Positions 1-13,400 of a DNA stretch of 64,000 bases are shown here, piece after piece; the first letter of the stretch is position 1; each line of letters opens with the position of its first letter. A model generated the notes under the pieces. It was not told the DNA's origin and did no database searches. It saw only the letters and a program-made list of their open reading frames with translations. Position numbers and translations under genes: made by a program. Source of the DNA: Galaxea fascicularis (lineage: Eukaryota; Cnidaria; Anthozoa; Scleractinia; Euphylliidae); the NCBI GenBank assembly GCA_948470475.1, contig OX419336.1, forward strand, positions 29,226,505-29,290,504. The letters run 5' to 3'.

Positions 1-269
1 TCCTGGAAAGGGTACTCAAGAACTCAAGACACAATTTGAATTTGCCCTCTATCGACAGAAACACTTTTATGTTTTTTCAATTTCGTTAGTTATTGAACGT
101 AAGTTATTATTATGACCTTTCGTGTTATATCATCTGGAAAAGTTTGAATCATGTTCAGTTTATTGCAATTACGTTCAAGCATTTTTTCAGCCATACGAGC
201 CGTGATTTCAAACACGAGAAACAAAGCTCTATCACTAGATTTGAGGCATCTTGAGGCGGGTCTGAGTAT

Positions 270-361
270 CTACAGTACAAGAACTTTCCGTCCACGTTGG
301 TTCATAGCAGTCTTGCTCCGTTTTTTGTTAGGTCCAGTTGTGTACACAGCTACGTCGGGTC
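270..361 (-). other. Candidate terminal exon downstream of the giant gene
   Basis: On the minus strand a strong acceptor (CTTTTTGCAG, AG at 362-363) opens a phase-1 frame of 30 codons ending in TAG at 270-272. It contains TGPNKKRSKTA, which resembles the GPVKRS text in the last exons of the Cys-rich genes at 48287-51120. A good donor (CGAG|GTATGG, GT at 1401-1402) lies 25 nt past the stop of the giant frame and is also in phase 1. Either this exon is 3' UTR, or it was once coding and the TAG at 1428-1430 interrupts it. The intron would be 362-1402. Confidence 0.4.
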
Positions 362-1427
362 CTGCAAAAAGATTTGTAGAAGGGTTATTGGTGAAATCGC
401 CTTATTCCAGAGCAAAATGTACCCAGGCTTACGCCGCCACAACAATTTCTAGTGCTGTCGCTAGTTTAGTGTTTACACCCCAAGGCAAAGCATAGGCTTA
501 GATGATCTCAGACCTCTGACTTGTAATTTGGGTAACGACTATTTAGGCTCTTTGACAGAGCTTGGCTTAACTTTGTCTTCACCAAGTATTTCTTTTCTGC
601 TCTGTGTGTAGAATCTTGAATAAACGTGCCTGTCTTTTCTTTTCTCTAAAAGATGTCAATGAAAATTCAATCAATTAATTTCCTTCCATTTTTTATTCTC
701 CCATGAAGAAAGTCAGAGAATCTGAGAATTTCTCGATGACCGAACGCTCCGGCTTCCTTTCTTATTTCTGGGGCAATATCTATTTTTAAATGAAGCACAA
801 TTCTTTCCCTTTTTTAATTTGACCATCAATTTGCCCTCGCAGAATTTTAAGCTGAGGCATTCACCTAAAACATCAACTTTTACAGACTTTTACAACAAAG
901 AGCTTATCTTTACAGTAGCGCTTGACATATCCGTTATAGCAATTCATCCCTTGAAGTTTTTACCCCTTAAAGTAAGACAACGTGTAGGAAAATTCCACTA
1001 GGTTGAAGAGTCTTTTGACTGCCTTTGCAAAGACGTCTTTTATGTTTAGGAAGATGGATTTTCACTGCGGACATTTTAAACTTGTGTTATTGTTTACTCT
1101 TGGCTTCCACTTCATTTAATTTAAAGTTATTTCCTCACTCACGAAAAAGCGCGCAGACTCTCTTCGTCTTTAGTTATTGTGGTTTTTGTTTGGCCATATG
1201 TTTTATACGGCCCAAGATGTCTTAACGCATATGTTGTTTAGTTTATCCCTTACTAGAGCTATAACACAACCTTAAGTTATTATTATGTTATATGCACCTC
1301 CAGCATTTATCACCCGAAATAGTTTGCAGCCTTACGGTTAAGTCATTCGATCTTCAGTCTATCTTTATCTTAGCAGCAAGCGTAAAACGTCGTTTTCCAT
1401 ACCTCGAGCTCTATTTTCTCTTTCAGC

Positions 1428-4400
1428 CTAGCCACGACTGGCTTGGCCTTTCGCTTGCTTCTTGGAATGAGGTTTTGTATCAGGAACATTCGATCTCGAT
1501 GTTTCCACGTTGACATGCACCGATGGTTTGTCATCGTCTGATTGAGGGAACAAACGCTCTGGACTGGGAAGTGGAGGAAGTGGCTGATGTGGGGTAAGGT
1601 TGGGCAGGTTGGGCAGTGGCATAGGCATTACCGGTGGGAGTACAGGGTTCATCTGAGGAACATGTTGGAACATTGGACTTGCCTCGTCCATTGTCGGTAC
1701 AGGCGGTGGTGCTGCCGGTGGTATGACTCCCATCGGTGGTGCTAACGGTACGATTGGGGCTACTGGCAGTACTCGTGGAGGAAGAAGTAGTGGACGTTCT
1801 GGAGGGGGAGCTGCAGCATCTGTAAAAGGCAAGTTTTGGACGACGGCTTGATTGATTGCAGGTAGGGGAAGAATTTGTGGTCTTCCGAAGGGAGCGTCAG
1901 CTAATGGCAGCTCACCGTTTTCTCCTTTCCCAAGAGCGTCAATTGGAGGCCCTGCTATGCCACTGGGAGGTAGGAAAGGTCTGCCACCAGTTACCTCAGG
2001 TTCCTGTGCAAATGGAGCAAATGCCTCCGCAGCATTGTCTTGTATTATAGCTGGTGCATTGACTTCTGAAGCTAGGGTTCCCCCTAATGGGCCAATACTT
2101 CCTTTAACTGGTAATGCTCCAACACTAGGGGGACTATCAATCTGAATTCCTCCGAGCCTTGGTCTCTTTCGTCCAGCTGCCCCACCAGCAACAAGGTTTG
2201 CAATCTGATCTGGGAAGACCTCTACGGATTTGCCTAGACTGGAGCTTAAACCCAGAAGGCTTCCTGCCCGTGCTTTCTTTAACGGTGGTGCTGTCAAGAA
2301 CTTTGGGCCCCGCCTCCTTTCAATTATGCCTCCATTCCCACCAAGGATTTCAAATTGTCTTTTGAATTTCTTCTTTTCGTGGTCCAGAGGGTTGGATTGT
2401 GAGTTTTGCAAAATAGTTGTTGTGGTTGTAACCGCGGTTGGAACTTGTGATTTAGCTGTTTGAACGTTTATGCTCACATGGGGTCTAAGAGCCTTACTAA
2501 AAGGGCTCAAAGCTGATTCAGATTGTATAGGTGAGGTAGAACTTTGCTCGCTGTTTACTGGTATTTCTATTTGGCCTGGATATTTATTGTTCGATTCTAA
2601 CTCAGAGGCTTCCTGAAGATTCATTTGCGAAAGCTGCATCTGTTGAAATGGCTGAATTGGGATGTCTTGCTGTTGTTGCTCAGTCTCAGTGGTATCTTGA
2701 ATCGCTTGGTTTGGGATGGTCTGTTCCTGTTGACCCCCTAGAAAATTGTAGAATTGCCGCTTCTGTAATCGGTAGTCCTTCTCATCATCGGCGCTTCCTC
2801 CTGAAACCGGTACAGATGACCTGGCTTTCATTCTCATTCGCAAACTACCAGGTGCTGTGTTTTGTCCCAGGGAACTAAGAAGAGGTACGGTGCCAAACAG
2901 CTGTCGTTTCTTTTTCTGTTCTGGTCTGTATTCGTTTGCACGATCATTGTGTTTTAATATGGAGGACTTTGATGTTTCAACGCTTATGCTTACTTTTGGA
3001 CCTGCTTTCTCCTGCTGGGGTTGCAGAAATGGAAGCATTACTGGCTGAATTGGTTGAATTTGATGCTTTTGGTTAGTGGGAGAAAGAAAGGCCAGTGGTG
3101 GAGAAACTTGTTGCTCTTGCTCACCTACGTCTTGCTGAGCGTTTGCGAAAGTTCCTTGTTCTTGTACGTTCTGCTCAAAATTTTGTACTTGGTCTGCTTG
3201 TTGAAGTTGTCTTTTGTCTCCTGTTTTTTCTTTGGCACTGCGTTTCACATCAGTAGTATCTCTTTGCTTTTTCCCGTTTTCTCCTCTTTTGGACGCCTCA
3301 ACATGAACCGAAACTCGGGGCCGTTCATTTAAGGTATTGACATTTAAAGCCGCCTCTGAGTGAATGCCTTGAGTGGGTAGTTCTTGAACGTCCTGCTGTT
3401 GCTCTTGCTCTTGGATAGGGGACTGTGAAGCCTCTTCCTGTGCTATTTCATTATCCTGATATGTCGCTTGACCAATAGGAACAGTTTCCTGTACTTGTTG
3501 GAGACTGTCCTCGCTACTGGGCTGTAGACCAAGTACTTGGCGTTTCTGGATATCGTCTTGTGTGTCTTCCCCTGATCGCTTTGACGCTACAACATTGATA
3601 GAAACGTGTGGACTGTGCATTGCTCTAGGGAAATATCTAAGTGGTTGCGTCTGGCTAGCTACAGGAAATGGTTGCATCATTCCTCCATTAGGCAATTCCG
3701 ATAACCCATATATTTGACGTTTTTCTTTGTTGTTTTGTTCTCGTTTGATTGCTTCCTCTGTCAAGGTCTTCTTTGCGCTTTCTACGTGAACTGACACTCT
3801 AGGTCGCTGATATTCCAAGGGAATTTGTGGCATCAGAGGTGTGTTGGCAACGGAGGCTTGACTCGCTTGGGGAAACTGTATTATTCCATACACTTGTCGC
3901 TTTGATTTATTTTGTTGTCTGTAAAGGCCACGTTTTACATCTTCTTGCTGCGAGTGGTATTTTCTTTGTGGAAATGCTGAAAATCTCTTGTTCACCTCAA
4001 CGCTGACTGAAATTTTGGGTCTTGAACGAATGCTTGATTGTGTTTTTAACATGTCTGGTTGAGCTGGTAGCATTGACTGTGGAACTATGTAGAACTGGCG
4101 TTTTCTTGCGTTTTCCTTTGGTTTTTGTTGTAGGTTGTTAAGCTTGCTTCTTTGAGTCCCGTGTAGATCAATTTTATGTTTTCTTGGAATATGGTGTTTT
4201 TTTTGCATTTGTAGTTCTTCCAACAGCATCCCATTAGGCTTGACTCTGTGATTTACTGGTAAGGTGTTAAAAGCAGGCATCATAACGCCGTCCTGTTTAA
4301 ACGTTTGGGGCAACACTTGCATCGCTGGAAATCGCGTTAGAAGAGAAATTTTTTCGCGTTTTCTAGAAGCACTTTCGATCTCTGGCTTTTTGTGAACATA

Positions 4401-7400
4401 TTGAAGTTGAGATGGCACAAATTGCCGTTTGCCAGACTTATTTCGTTTCTTTGGTGTTTTCTCTGGAACGATAGATTTGGCGGCCACGTTGACATTAATC
4501 GTTGTATGCTTCGGCTGCCCATCTACGGTATCCGACTGTTGTTGTATAGTAGATTGTTCCGCAGTGGGATTACTCGAAACTCCTGGGAATGCATTGGGTA
4601 TTACACTTTGAACAGGAGCCGTAAATGGTGCAACAACAGGTTCATTAAATGCTGGTTGCAAAGGCAGCTGCATCGGTAACTGCAATGGTGTCGGGGGCCC
4701 CCGAAAGACTGGTTGTTGTGCTTGTAACGGTACTACTGCCGGTTGATTCGGAAAAGTTAGTTGTTGCTGCTGTTGTTGTTGTTGTTGTTGTGCCAAGTCC
4801 TGTTGCTGCTCTTGTTGATCCAGTTGTTGCTGCCCTTGTTGATCCAGTTCTTGTTCCTGTTGTTGCACGTCTGACTGTGGCATAAGCTGCGGCTGTTGGG
4901 ACAGTGTTTGAATGCGCTCGGTTTCGCTGGGGGTGATCTCCTGTGGTGGCTGATTGCTTTCGCTTGTACTTACATACTGATTATCTGATGTGGCCATAAA
5001 ATTAGAGTTTCCTTGATATGGAGTAATTTCTTGCCCATTTCCCCCTTGTTGCAAAAGCTCATCTCTTTTGTCTCCGGTTGTTGTTTCTTCATGCTGCTTT
5101 AACTTCCTAGCTACTGGAGACCTCCGATCTTTGACTGCTGAAGGAATCCCTTGTCTCTTTACTGTTTCTACGTTAATGCTGACGTGAGGAGAATTCTGGT
5201 GGAACCCCTGTAATCCATAATTTAAAGCTGGCAAGGGATAGCGATCTGCGATTAGTGACGAGGTCGGTAAGTAATTATACAATTGTCTTTTAACAATACG
5301 TGAATGAACGTTTCGCGTGTTCTCTGTGGCTTTGGGTATTTGTGATTTGGAAGCATGTACTTCTACGTGGACTTTAGGTTTACGATGATGGTGATAAAAT
5401 GAGTATCCAAGGTAGTTATTGTAAAGTGCTGTTAAGTATGGGACCACTGGATTAAATGACGGCGAATCATTGTCCTCATCTTCTTGTAATAAGCTGTATG
5501 GAGTGTGAGGAATCGATGATGGATAACGAAGAAGTGGCATTACATTGGGTAATGTGGTTTCGTCTGGGTCAGATTCCTCAGGATAGTCTAGACGTGGCAA
5601 AAATGAATATGGGAAACGAGACAGGGCGGAATACGACGAGAAAGGGGGGGACATGAATCCTGGCCCAAAACCAATAGGTAACCCCGGTGAAAGAGGAGGA
5701 ACAACTGCTAAAAATTGTCTTTTGGTTTTTTTGTTCTCTGAGCGCTTTTTGATGATGTGGTTTAAACCAGGTATTGTAGACCTTATTGACTGGACGTTGA
5801 TATTAACACGCGGACGATGTTGCAGGGGGGAAGTGATGCCAAGAGAATGATATGGCTCTGCGGTGGCATGGTACGGACTGAATAGGGGATAAATCGATGC
5901 AGGTGTAGCTGTGTGAACGGCACCTCCTAAAGACTCAAGACGAGGAGACTGATACAGTACTGGGGTTACTTGTGATGGCACTTGCTGCTGGTATAAAGGG
6001 AAAATCTGCCGCTTTGCTCGTGCACGAAGTGGTATAGAGGACTTTGTTGTTTCCACGTGAATGCGCACATCCGGTGAATTATCCTTTGGAGCTGATTGCA
6101 GATAATGTTGCAAAAGAAACGGGACTCTTCCCACACCAGATCTCTCTAACCCTTGTAGTGGTGGTACATTGGAAGGAAAACCAGGCAAGTGCACCTCGTC
6201 AACCCCATTTGATTCTGGGAAATTGTCTGTAGTCCCTAAAGCTTGGTTTTGTAAAGCTTCCATCTCCATGGTATTATAAACGGAAGGTAGAGAGTTATGT
6301 AGGACATTCTCAGCGGATTCTGGTAGAATGAGTTGCCTCTTTGCATTGTTTTTTTCTCGATTTGAACTATTCCCTGGTATAGTTGAAAGCTTTTCGTTTT
6401 TCTCAACCGAGTTGGGAGAGTTGTGCATGCTATTAATTGGAGAAAGGGATCCGAAAAGTGAATGGGAGCCAATAAGCTGTCTTTTATTTACTCTGTGGTT
6501 ACGAATTGTAGAACGTAAGGTCTTCTTTTGTGTTTGGTCTGTAATGGTAGTTTCTGTGTTTTCTTTGTTGGTGGTAGGCACTTTTGAAATAGTTGATTTT
6601 GCCACGTGGGTAGTTGATGGCTTCTTAAAGGATGTGTCTTTTCCAGAATGTTCTATATGGGATCGATGAAAGTGGTGAAATGCATATTCATCTCCATGTA
6701 ATACGTGGCTTGGAATTCCTACATAACTCATGCTATGTGTTACTGTGGATCCTTGTGGAAAGAATCTGGCGGCAGGGTGCACAACGAATGAGTCGTGAGA
6801 ATGCAAAATGGGCTGGTGAACTGTGGGAGGTGGTTGGTGGAAAACTATCGGGGGTTGATGATAAACAACAGCAGGCCGATGTACAACTACTGGTGGTTGA
6901 TGATAGATGATAGGTGGACGATGAAGCACTATTGGAGCCCTGTGCACAACAATGTCTGGTCGATGGTAAATTTCAGGTGGTGGGTGGTAAATAATGGGAG
7001 GACGGCTGACAACTATGTCATTCTTTCTTGAGGCATTTTCGTCTTTTTCTTCCTGTGGGTGAAAGACCTTTCCTTTGGAAATCTTTCGCTTTTCTTCTCT
7101 CCCTATTTTGTTTTTCCTTCTAGTCTCTTTGTTTTGCTTTTGGTAATGAGATTTGTGCCTTAGGACATCTGATTTTCCAAATGCATGGCCATACCCATGG
7201 AAATACTCTGGAGCACCCATGTAAGTACTTGTGTGGTGGATATGACTCTCGTAAGGAAGAAGAGCAGGGTGAGCCAAGTAGTTTTCATGGGCATGTAAAA
7301 TAGGTTGATTGACCATAGGAGCTGGTTGATGGAATACTACTGGAGGCTGCCTGTAAACAACCGGCGGACGGTGGACAACAACGGAAGGTTGATGGAATAC

Positions 7401-10400
7401 TACAGAAGGCTGGTGAATCACGACATCAGGTCGATGCAAGACAACATCAGGCTTATGATAGACTTCTGGAGGTGGATGGTACACAAGTGGAGGTCGCCTT
7501 AGTATTACTACGTTCTTCTTGTCCCCTTCATTAGTTTTATGGACCTTTTGGTGAAGTTTTTTGCCCGACTCTTGTGAACGTCGATTTCGTTTTCGTTCTT
7601 TTTTGTCATAGTGGTGAGAATTCTTGCCAACATCGTCCGATTTCTTAGAGTCATCTGCTTTTTCATGGTGCTTCTGAACATCAGACTTCACAAATGCTGA
7701 ACGAGATTGACTACGGACAACGCTGGGCATTGCCATACCTTTAGGTACAAGGTAGTTAGGCCTGTAAAGTGATGATAGGTAGCCCGGATCTCTGTATCCA
7801 CTCCACCTGTTGAATCCGGTATCTTGGGGTATTAAGTTGCCCGAATAACCGTATCCATACCCCCATCCTCCAGGATAATAATGTGGTGCTCCTACGTACG
7901 TTTGTGCATGCTTTATGTGGGAGGTGTAGGGGACAAAATGTGGGTGACTTTGGTATATGTCGTGGGACGTATACATGGGCTGATGTACCATTGGTGCTGG
8001 TTGATGGAATACCACAGGTGGAGGATTGTAGATAATGGGTGGCCGATGGACCACCACCGAAGGTTGGTGATAAACTACTGACGGTTGATGGATGACAACA
8101 TCAGGCCGGTGAACAATGATATTTGGTCTATCATAGATTTCTGGAGGAGGGTGATATATCAATTCTGGACGCTGTATGACAACCAAGTTCTTTCTGTGTG
8201 CTTTATGATGAAGCTTTTTATTTTCTTTTTCGGGATGTAATTGGACAACCCTTTTCCCTCCTTTCTCGCCTTTCAAGTTCATATTCTGGTGTTTTCGTTT
8301 CGACTTTTCATGATCTTCAGGTAAGTCATGATGCAAGTCTCGATGCTTTGCTTCTCGTTTGGTTTTCACATGCTCAGAGTCCTGTGACTTTTCGCTCGTT
8401 GTCGCTGTTTTCCCATTTACTTTCTTGTTGCCTTGTTCAACTTTGGATTTTCCATATGCGTGTCCTCTGAAATGTCCTGACCCCCAGTGTCCGGGGAAAA
8501 AATGTGGTGCACCTACATAAGAACCAGCGTGCGTCAAATGAGACAAGTATGGCACAAAGTGAGGATGAGCAACATACGTCTCGTGTGAATGAAAGATCGG
8601 TTGGTGTACCATTGGCGATGGCTGGTGGAAAACAACTGGCGGCTGATGGTAAATCACTGGTGGCCTATGAACCACTACGGATGGTTGATGGAAAACGACA
8701 GATGGTCTGTGAATCACAATATCTGGTCTGTGTAAAATTATGTCAGGTTTATGGTATATTTCTGGAGGTGGGTGGTAAACAAGTGGTGGACGACGCATGA
8801 TTACTAAATTCTTTTTGTGTCCTGCTGTAGCACCCTTCTCTTTGGTTTCATGTTTGTTTGGCTCCGGAAATTCTTTTGCAAGTTGCAGGCTCCTTTTCGT
8901 TTGGTTTGCGTCGTTCACATTGTTCTTCTCTTTGCCACTTTTTGTTTTCAGTTCTTTTTTGGGCCCCTTTTGAACTTTTGATTTCCCAAATGCGTGACGA
9001 AATCCGTATCCGTGTCCTCTTAAGCCCCAGTCCCCTGGATAGAAATGAGGGGCACCCACATAGCTTCCTGCATGGCGCAGATGTGATGTAAAAGGAACAA
9101 AGTTGGGCTGTGCTAAATATGTGTCATGTGAATGAAGAATCGGCTGGTGGACCATGGGCGACGGCTGATGAAATATGACTGGAGGTTGCTGATAAATTAT
9201 CGGTGGCCTATGAACCACCACCGAAGGCTGATGGAAAACTATCGAAGGTCTGTGGATAACAACATCAGGACGATGCATTATGACATCTGGCTTGTGATAA
9301 ACTTCTGGTGGTGGATGGTAGATCAGAGGAGGTCGACGCATGATGACAACATTCTTCTTTTTTCCTTGTGTCACCTGTTTCGTATCATTTTGTAATTTAA
9401 ACGTGTCTTCTGCCTCCTTGATTTCCTTCTCAAGGGTTTTCCTAGTTCTCTTGGCATCGTCACCTTTGTGATTGTGACGCGTTTGTTTGCTTGGGGCTTT
9501 TTTCACTTCAGATTTGCCAAAGGCATGGGGAAAGCCATAACCGTGTTCGCCCCAGCCACCTGTGTATACTTGCGGTGTTCCGAGGTAGCTCCCATCATGA
9601 TATATGGCAGACGAGTAAGGAGTAAAAAATGGATGGGCAACATAGGTGTCGTGTGCGTGCAGAACTAGCTGACTGACCATAGGAGATGGCTGATGAAAAA
9701 TAATTGGCGGTTGGCGATAAAGTACAGGTGGTCTATGAACTACCTCAGATGGTTGGTGGTAAACCACAGAAGGTCGATGGATTACGATATCAGGTCTGTG
9801 CACTATTAGATCAGGTTTGTGGTAGACCTCTGGTGGTGGATGATAGATTAAAGGAGGTCGTTGCATAACCACCTGGTTTTTCTTCTTACTTTTTTCTGCA
9901 GACTTGATTTTATCACGCTCTTTGCTCTCATGCGTTGCCTCTCGTTTTGTTTTATCTTTATTTTCTGATTTATGGTGATTTGAAGACTTTGGCTTTGTTG
10001 CAGGTACGTTTGACTTGCCGTATGCTAAACCAAAGGCATGACGGGGAGTCCAAGTGAATCCATACGGATAAGGCTGGTTCCAGCCATAGTTCCAGCCACC
10101 TGGATAATAGTGCGGACTGCCAACATAGGTTGAAGTGTGATGGAAATGGGACGAATAGGGCACTGCCACTGGGTGAGCAATGTAAGTGTCATGAGAGTGC
10201 ATTATGGGTTGACTCACTAATGGAGGTGGTTGGTGAAAAATTATGGAAGGTGCTTTGTATATGATTGGCGGTCTGTGAACAACAACTGATGGCTGGTGAT
10301 AAACAATAGAGGGACGATGTATAACGATGTCTGGCCGATGAACAATTACATCTGGTTTGTCATATATTTCTGGTGGCGGATGATAAATCAACGCTGGTCT

Positions 10401-13400
10401 GTACATAATAACTTTGTTCTTTTTGTGTCCTTTAGGATGACTTCTGGGCTTTTTTAAGCGTGTTGCTTTAGAATTCACATCACGCGTTTGTTTTGTGGTC
10501 TTTCTCTCTTGTGTATCACTTCTGTGTTTGTTTTTTATCTTTGCAACTATTGACTTTCCAAACGCGTGTCCCAGGTATCCTCCGAATCCACTGAAATGTT
10601 GTGGATTAAAATAGTGTGGAGCTCCAACATATGTTGCTGCGTGTTGGATGTGTGAAGCGAACGGCACTGGAACAGGGTGTGCGACGTAAGAGTCGTGTGC
10701 ATGCATAACTGGCTGACGCACCATTGGCGGAGGTTGGTGAAAAACAACTGGTGGCTGACGATAAATTATTGCAGGCCTGTGAACAACAACTGATGGCTGG
10801 TGATAAACAATAGAGGGACGATGTATAACGATGTCTGGCCGATGAACAATTACATCTGGTTTGTCATATATTTCTGGTGGAGGGTGATATATCATGGGAG
10901 GTCTATGAACAAGAACCGTGTTCTTTCTTTCCACTGTTTTCGTGTTTCCGCCATCTGTCTGGCTTTTCCTTTCTCCTCGTTTCTCACTACTATTCTTGAC
11001 TTTGGCTCTCCTTTTCTTCCAACCTTGCACTTTGGACCTCCCAAAAACGTATCTCATAGGATGGAAGGAATGCCCATGAACGACATGATACAGCGGTGCA
11101 GTGTGGTGAAGTACAATAGGGGGTCTGTGTATTATTACCGGAGGCCTATGTACAATAACAGGAGCTCTATGTATTAGGATGGGTGGGCGTTGGACGACCA
11201 TCGGTGGTTGGTGCATTACGACGGGTGGTTTGTCAAATATATCTGGTGGCGGATGATACACTATGGCTGGCTGGTGGACTACGAGATCAACGTTCTGTTT
11301 CTTTGTACCCTTCTTATCTTTTGTTCTCCTCTTAGGTTCTGTAGAAACCTCCCTTTTGTTGTCATATTTTGCCTTCTGGTCTTGCCTTTTTGTCTCCCCA
11401 TGATTTTCGCTTTGGACTTTCAAGGAGTCTATTTCAGCATCGGTTTTCTCTATGTGAGACTTTCCGTATGCTGGACCAGATTCAACTGGCCCTAAATAGT
11501 TCCCAACCGAGTGCATGAGTGATGAAGGCGGAATCATAATATGCTGAAGGGGAGGTGACACCATCTGGGAATGTATTACTGGCGTGTGCACGATTGAAGG
11601 AGGGTTGTGGAAGACCACCGGAGGCTGATGATAAACTATTGCAGGATGATGAACTATTGTCGGTGGTTGTTGGAACATTATGGCTGGCCTGTGGTAAACA
11701 AGTGGAGGCAGGTGCATGACAATGTCTGGCTGATGATAAACTTTCGGTGGTGGGTGGTAAATCAACGGAGGTCGGTGTATAATAACGATATGTTTGCGAT
11801 GTCCTACACGAGCAAAGGAGCTAATTGGACGAAGATGATAAAAGCGCTTGCTTCCGTGATGGTGATGAGCGTGGTGATGGAGGTGATGGTTATGATGATG
11901 ATGGTAATAATGGTGCTGCTGATGCAAGTGACGCTTGCTTAAGCTTGCAGATCGTCTTCTTCGACTCTTGTTGTTGTCATCTTTGTTTTTAGATCTAGTT
12001 TTCTTGTTATTTTCAACACTTGATCTTCCAACGGCATTTCCAACGAGAGGTGAAGATGGTGTGTATCCAAAACCAGCATGAACTGGGGCTGTTGTGTAAC
12101 CATACTGAGGGATCTGTGGCATTGGCTGTATATATGCACTGGGTTCATTTCCTGGTAAGCCCCATCCGTAACTGTTGTACCCTGGGTAATAATGGGGTGC
12201 CCCTACGTATGTTGCAGAGTGAGCTATGTGGCTCTCATGCGGATGATACACTGGCTGTGCCACGTATGTGTCATGCGCGTGGTATATTGGTTGGCTGACC
12301 ATTGGTGCAGGTTGGTGAAATACCACAGGAGGCTGATGGTAAACCACCGGTGCCCTGTGGACTACTACGGATGGCTGGTGATATACAACTGACGGTTGAT
12401 GGATCACAATGTCGGGTCTGTGAACTATAATGTCTGGACGGTCATAAATTTCAGCTGGCGGGTGATAAATCATAGGTGGTCGTGCAACTATAACTTTATT
12501 CTTTCGCTCACCTTTGGTTTGCTTGCTATTCTGCTTCATGGGCATGTCACTGCTTCCCTTTGCCTTTCTATTTTTGCTGTCGTTTATGTCAAGGGAACGT
12601 TTTCTGTATTTCCTGTGCTTCTCATCAACACCCTTAGCACTTTTCTTGCTCTGTGGTTTCGAAACCTCAGCACGTCTTGACCAGCTGGGTGTATTTAGCG
12701 AAGGAAAGATGTGCCCTGTCGGCCCGTGGGGTATAGAACCCGGGTAATTAGTTACTCCACCATGTGGTAAACCAACGTAATGCCCAGCATCGTTTACAAC
12801 AGAGCCCATGTGTGATGCGAAGGCCATAGGATGCACAACAAAACTGTCGTGTGAGAAAAGAAGGGGTTGATTGACTGCAGGTGCGGGTTGATGGAACACA
12901 ATTGGCGGTTGGTGATAAACAACGGCTGGTCTATGGACAACAACAGGGGGTTGATGATATACAATAGGAGGTCTGTGAATGAGTATGGGAGCCCTGTGTA
13001 CAACAATATCTGGTCTGTGGTATACCTCTGGCGGTGGATGGTAAATAATCGGGGGTCTATTGACTACCACGTCTTTCTTCTTTTTGTGTCCGTCTTTCGT
13101 CTTTTTGTGGTGATCCTCTTCTTTGGAACTTTTCTTTAACTTCTTGTCTGCAACAGAGCGTTTTGGCAGGTTAGAACCTTTCCATTGGTTATCCATGACA
13201 GTAGAGTCCTTATGCAGTCTGTCTGAATTAGACGTTTTTATATAGTCTTGATCAGTTCCGTTAGCTTGTAGTCGTGCAACGGTGGATTTTCCAAAACCAC
13301 AACCAGGACAGTGCATGTGAATCATATGCATAGGATAGTGGTGAATCAGATGGGAATGGTGAATTATCATTTGAGGTCCCCTGTGTATAATGATAGGCGG

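Noticed and set aside
151..495. Plus-strand 114-codon frame
   Set aside because: No recognisable domain; the opposite strand has a good acceptor and a family-like terminal exon in the same interval.
1430..6480. Classical neuropeptide precursor for the KRQ array
   Set aside because: Units lack the Gly-Arg/Lys amidation signal and the blocks between KR sites are long and variable, so a structural polyprotein is more likely.
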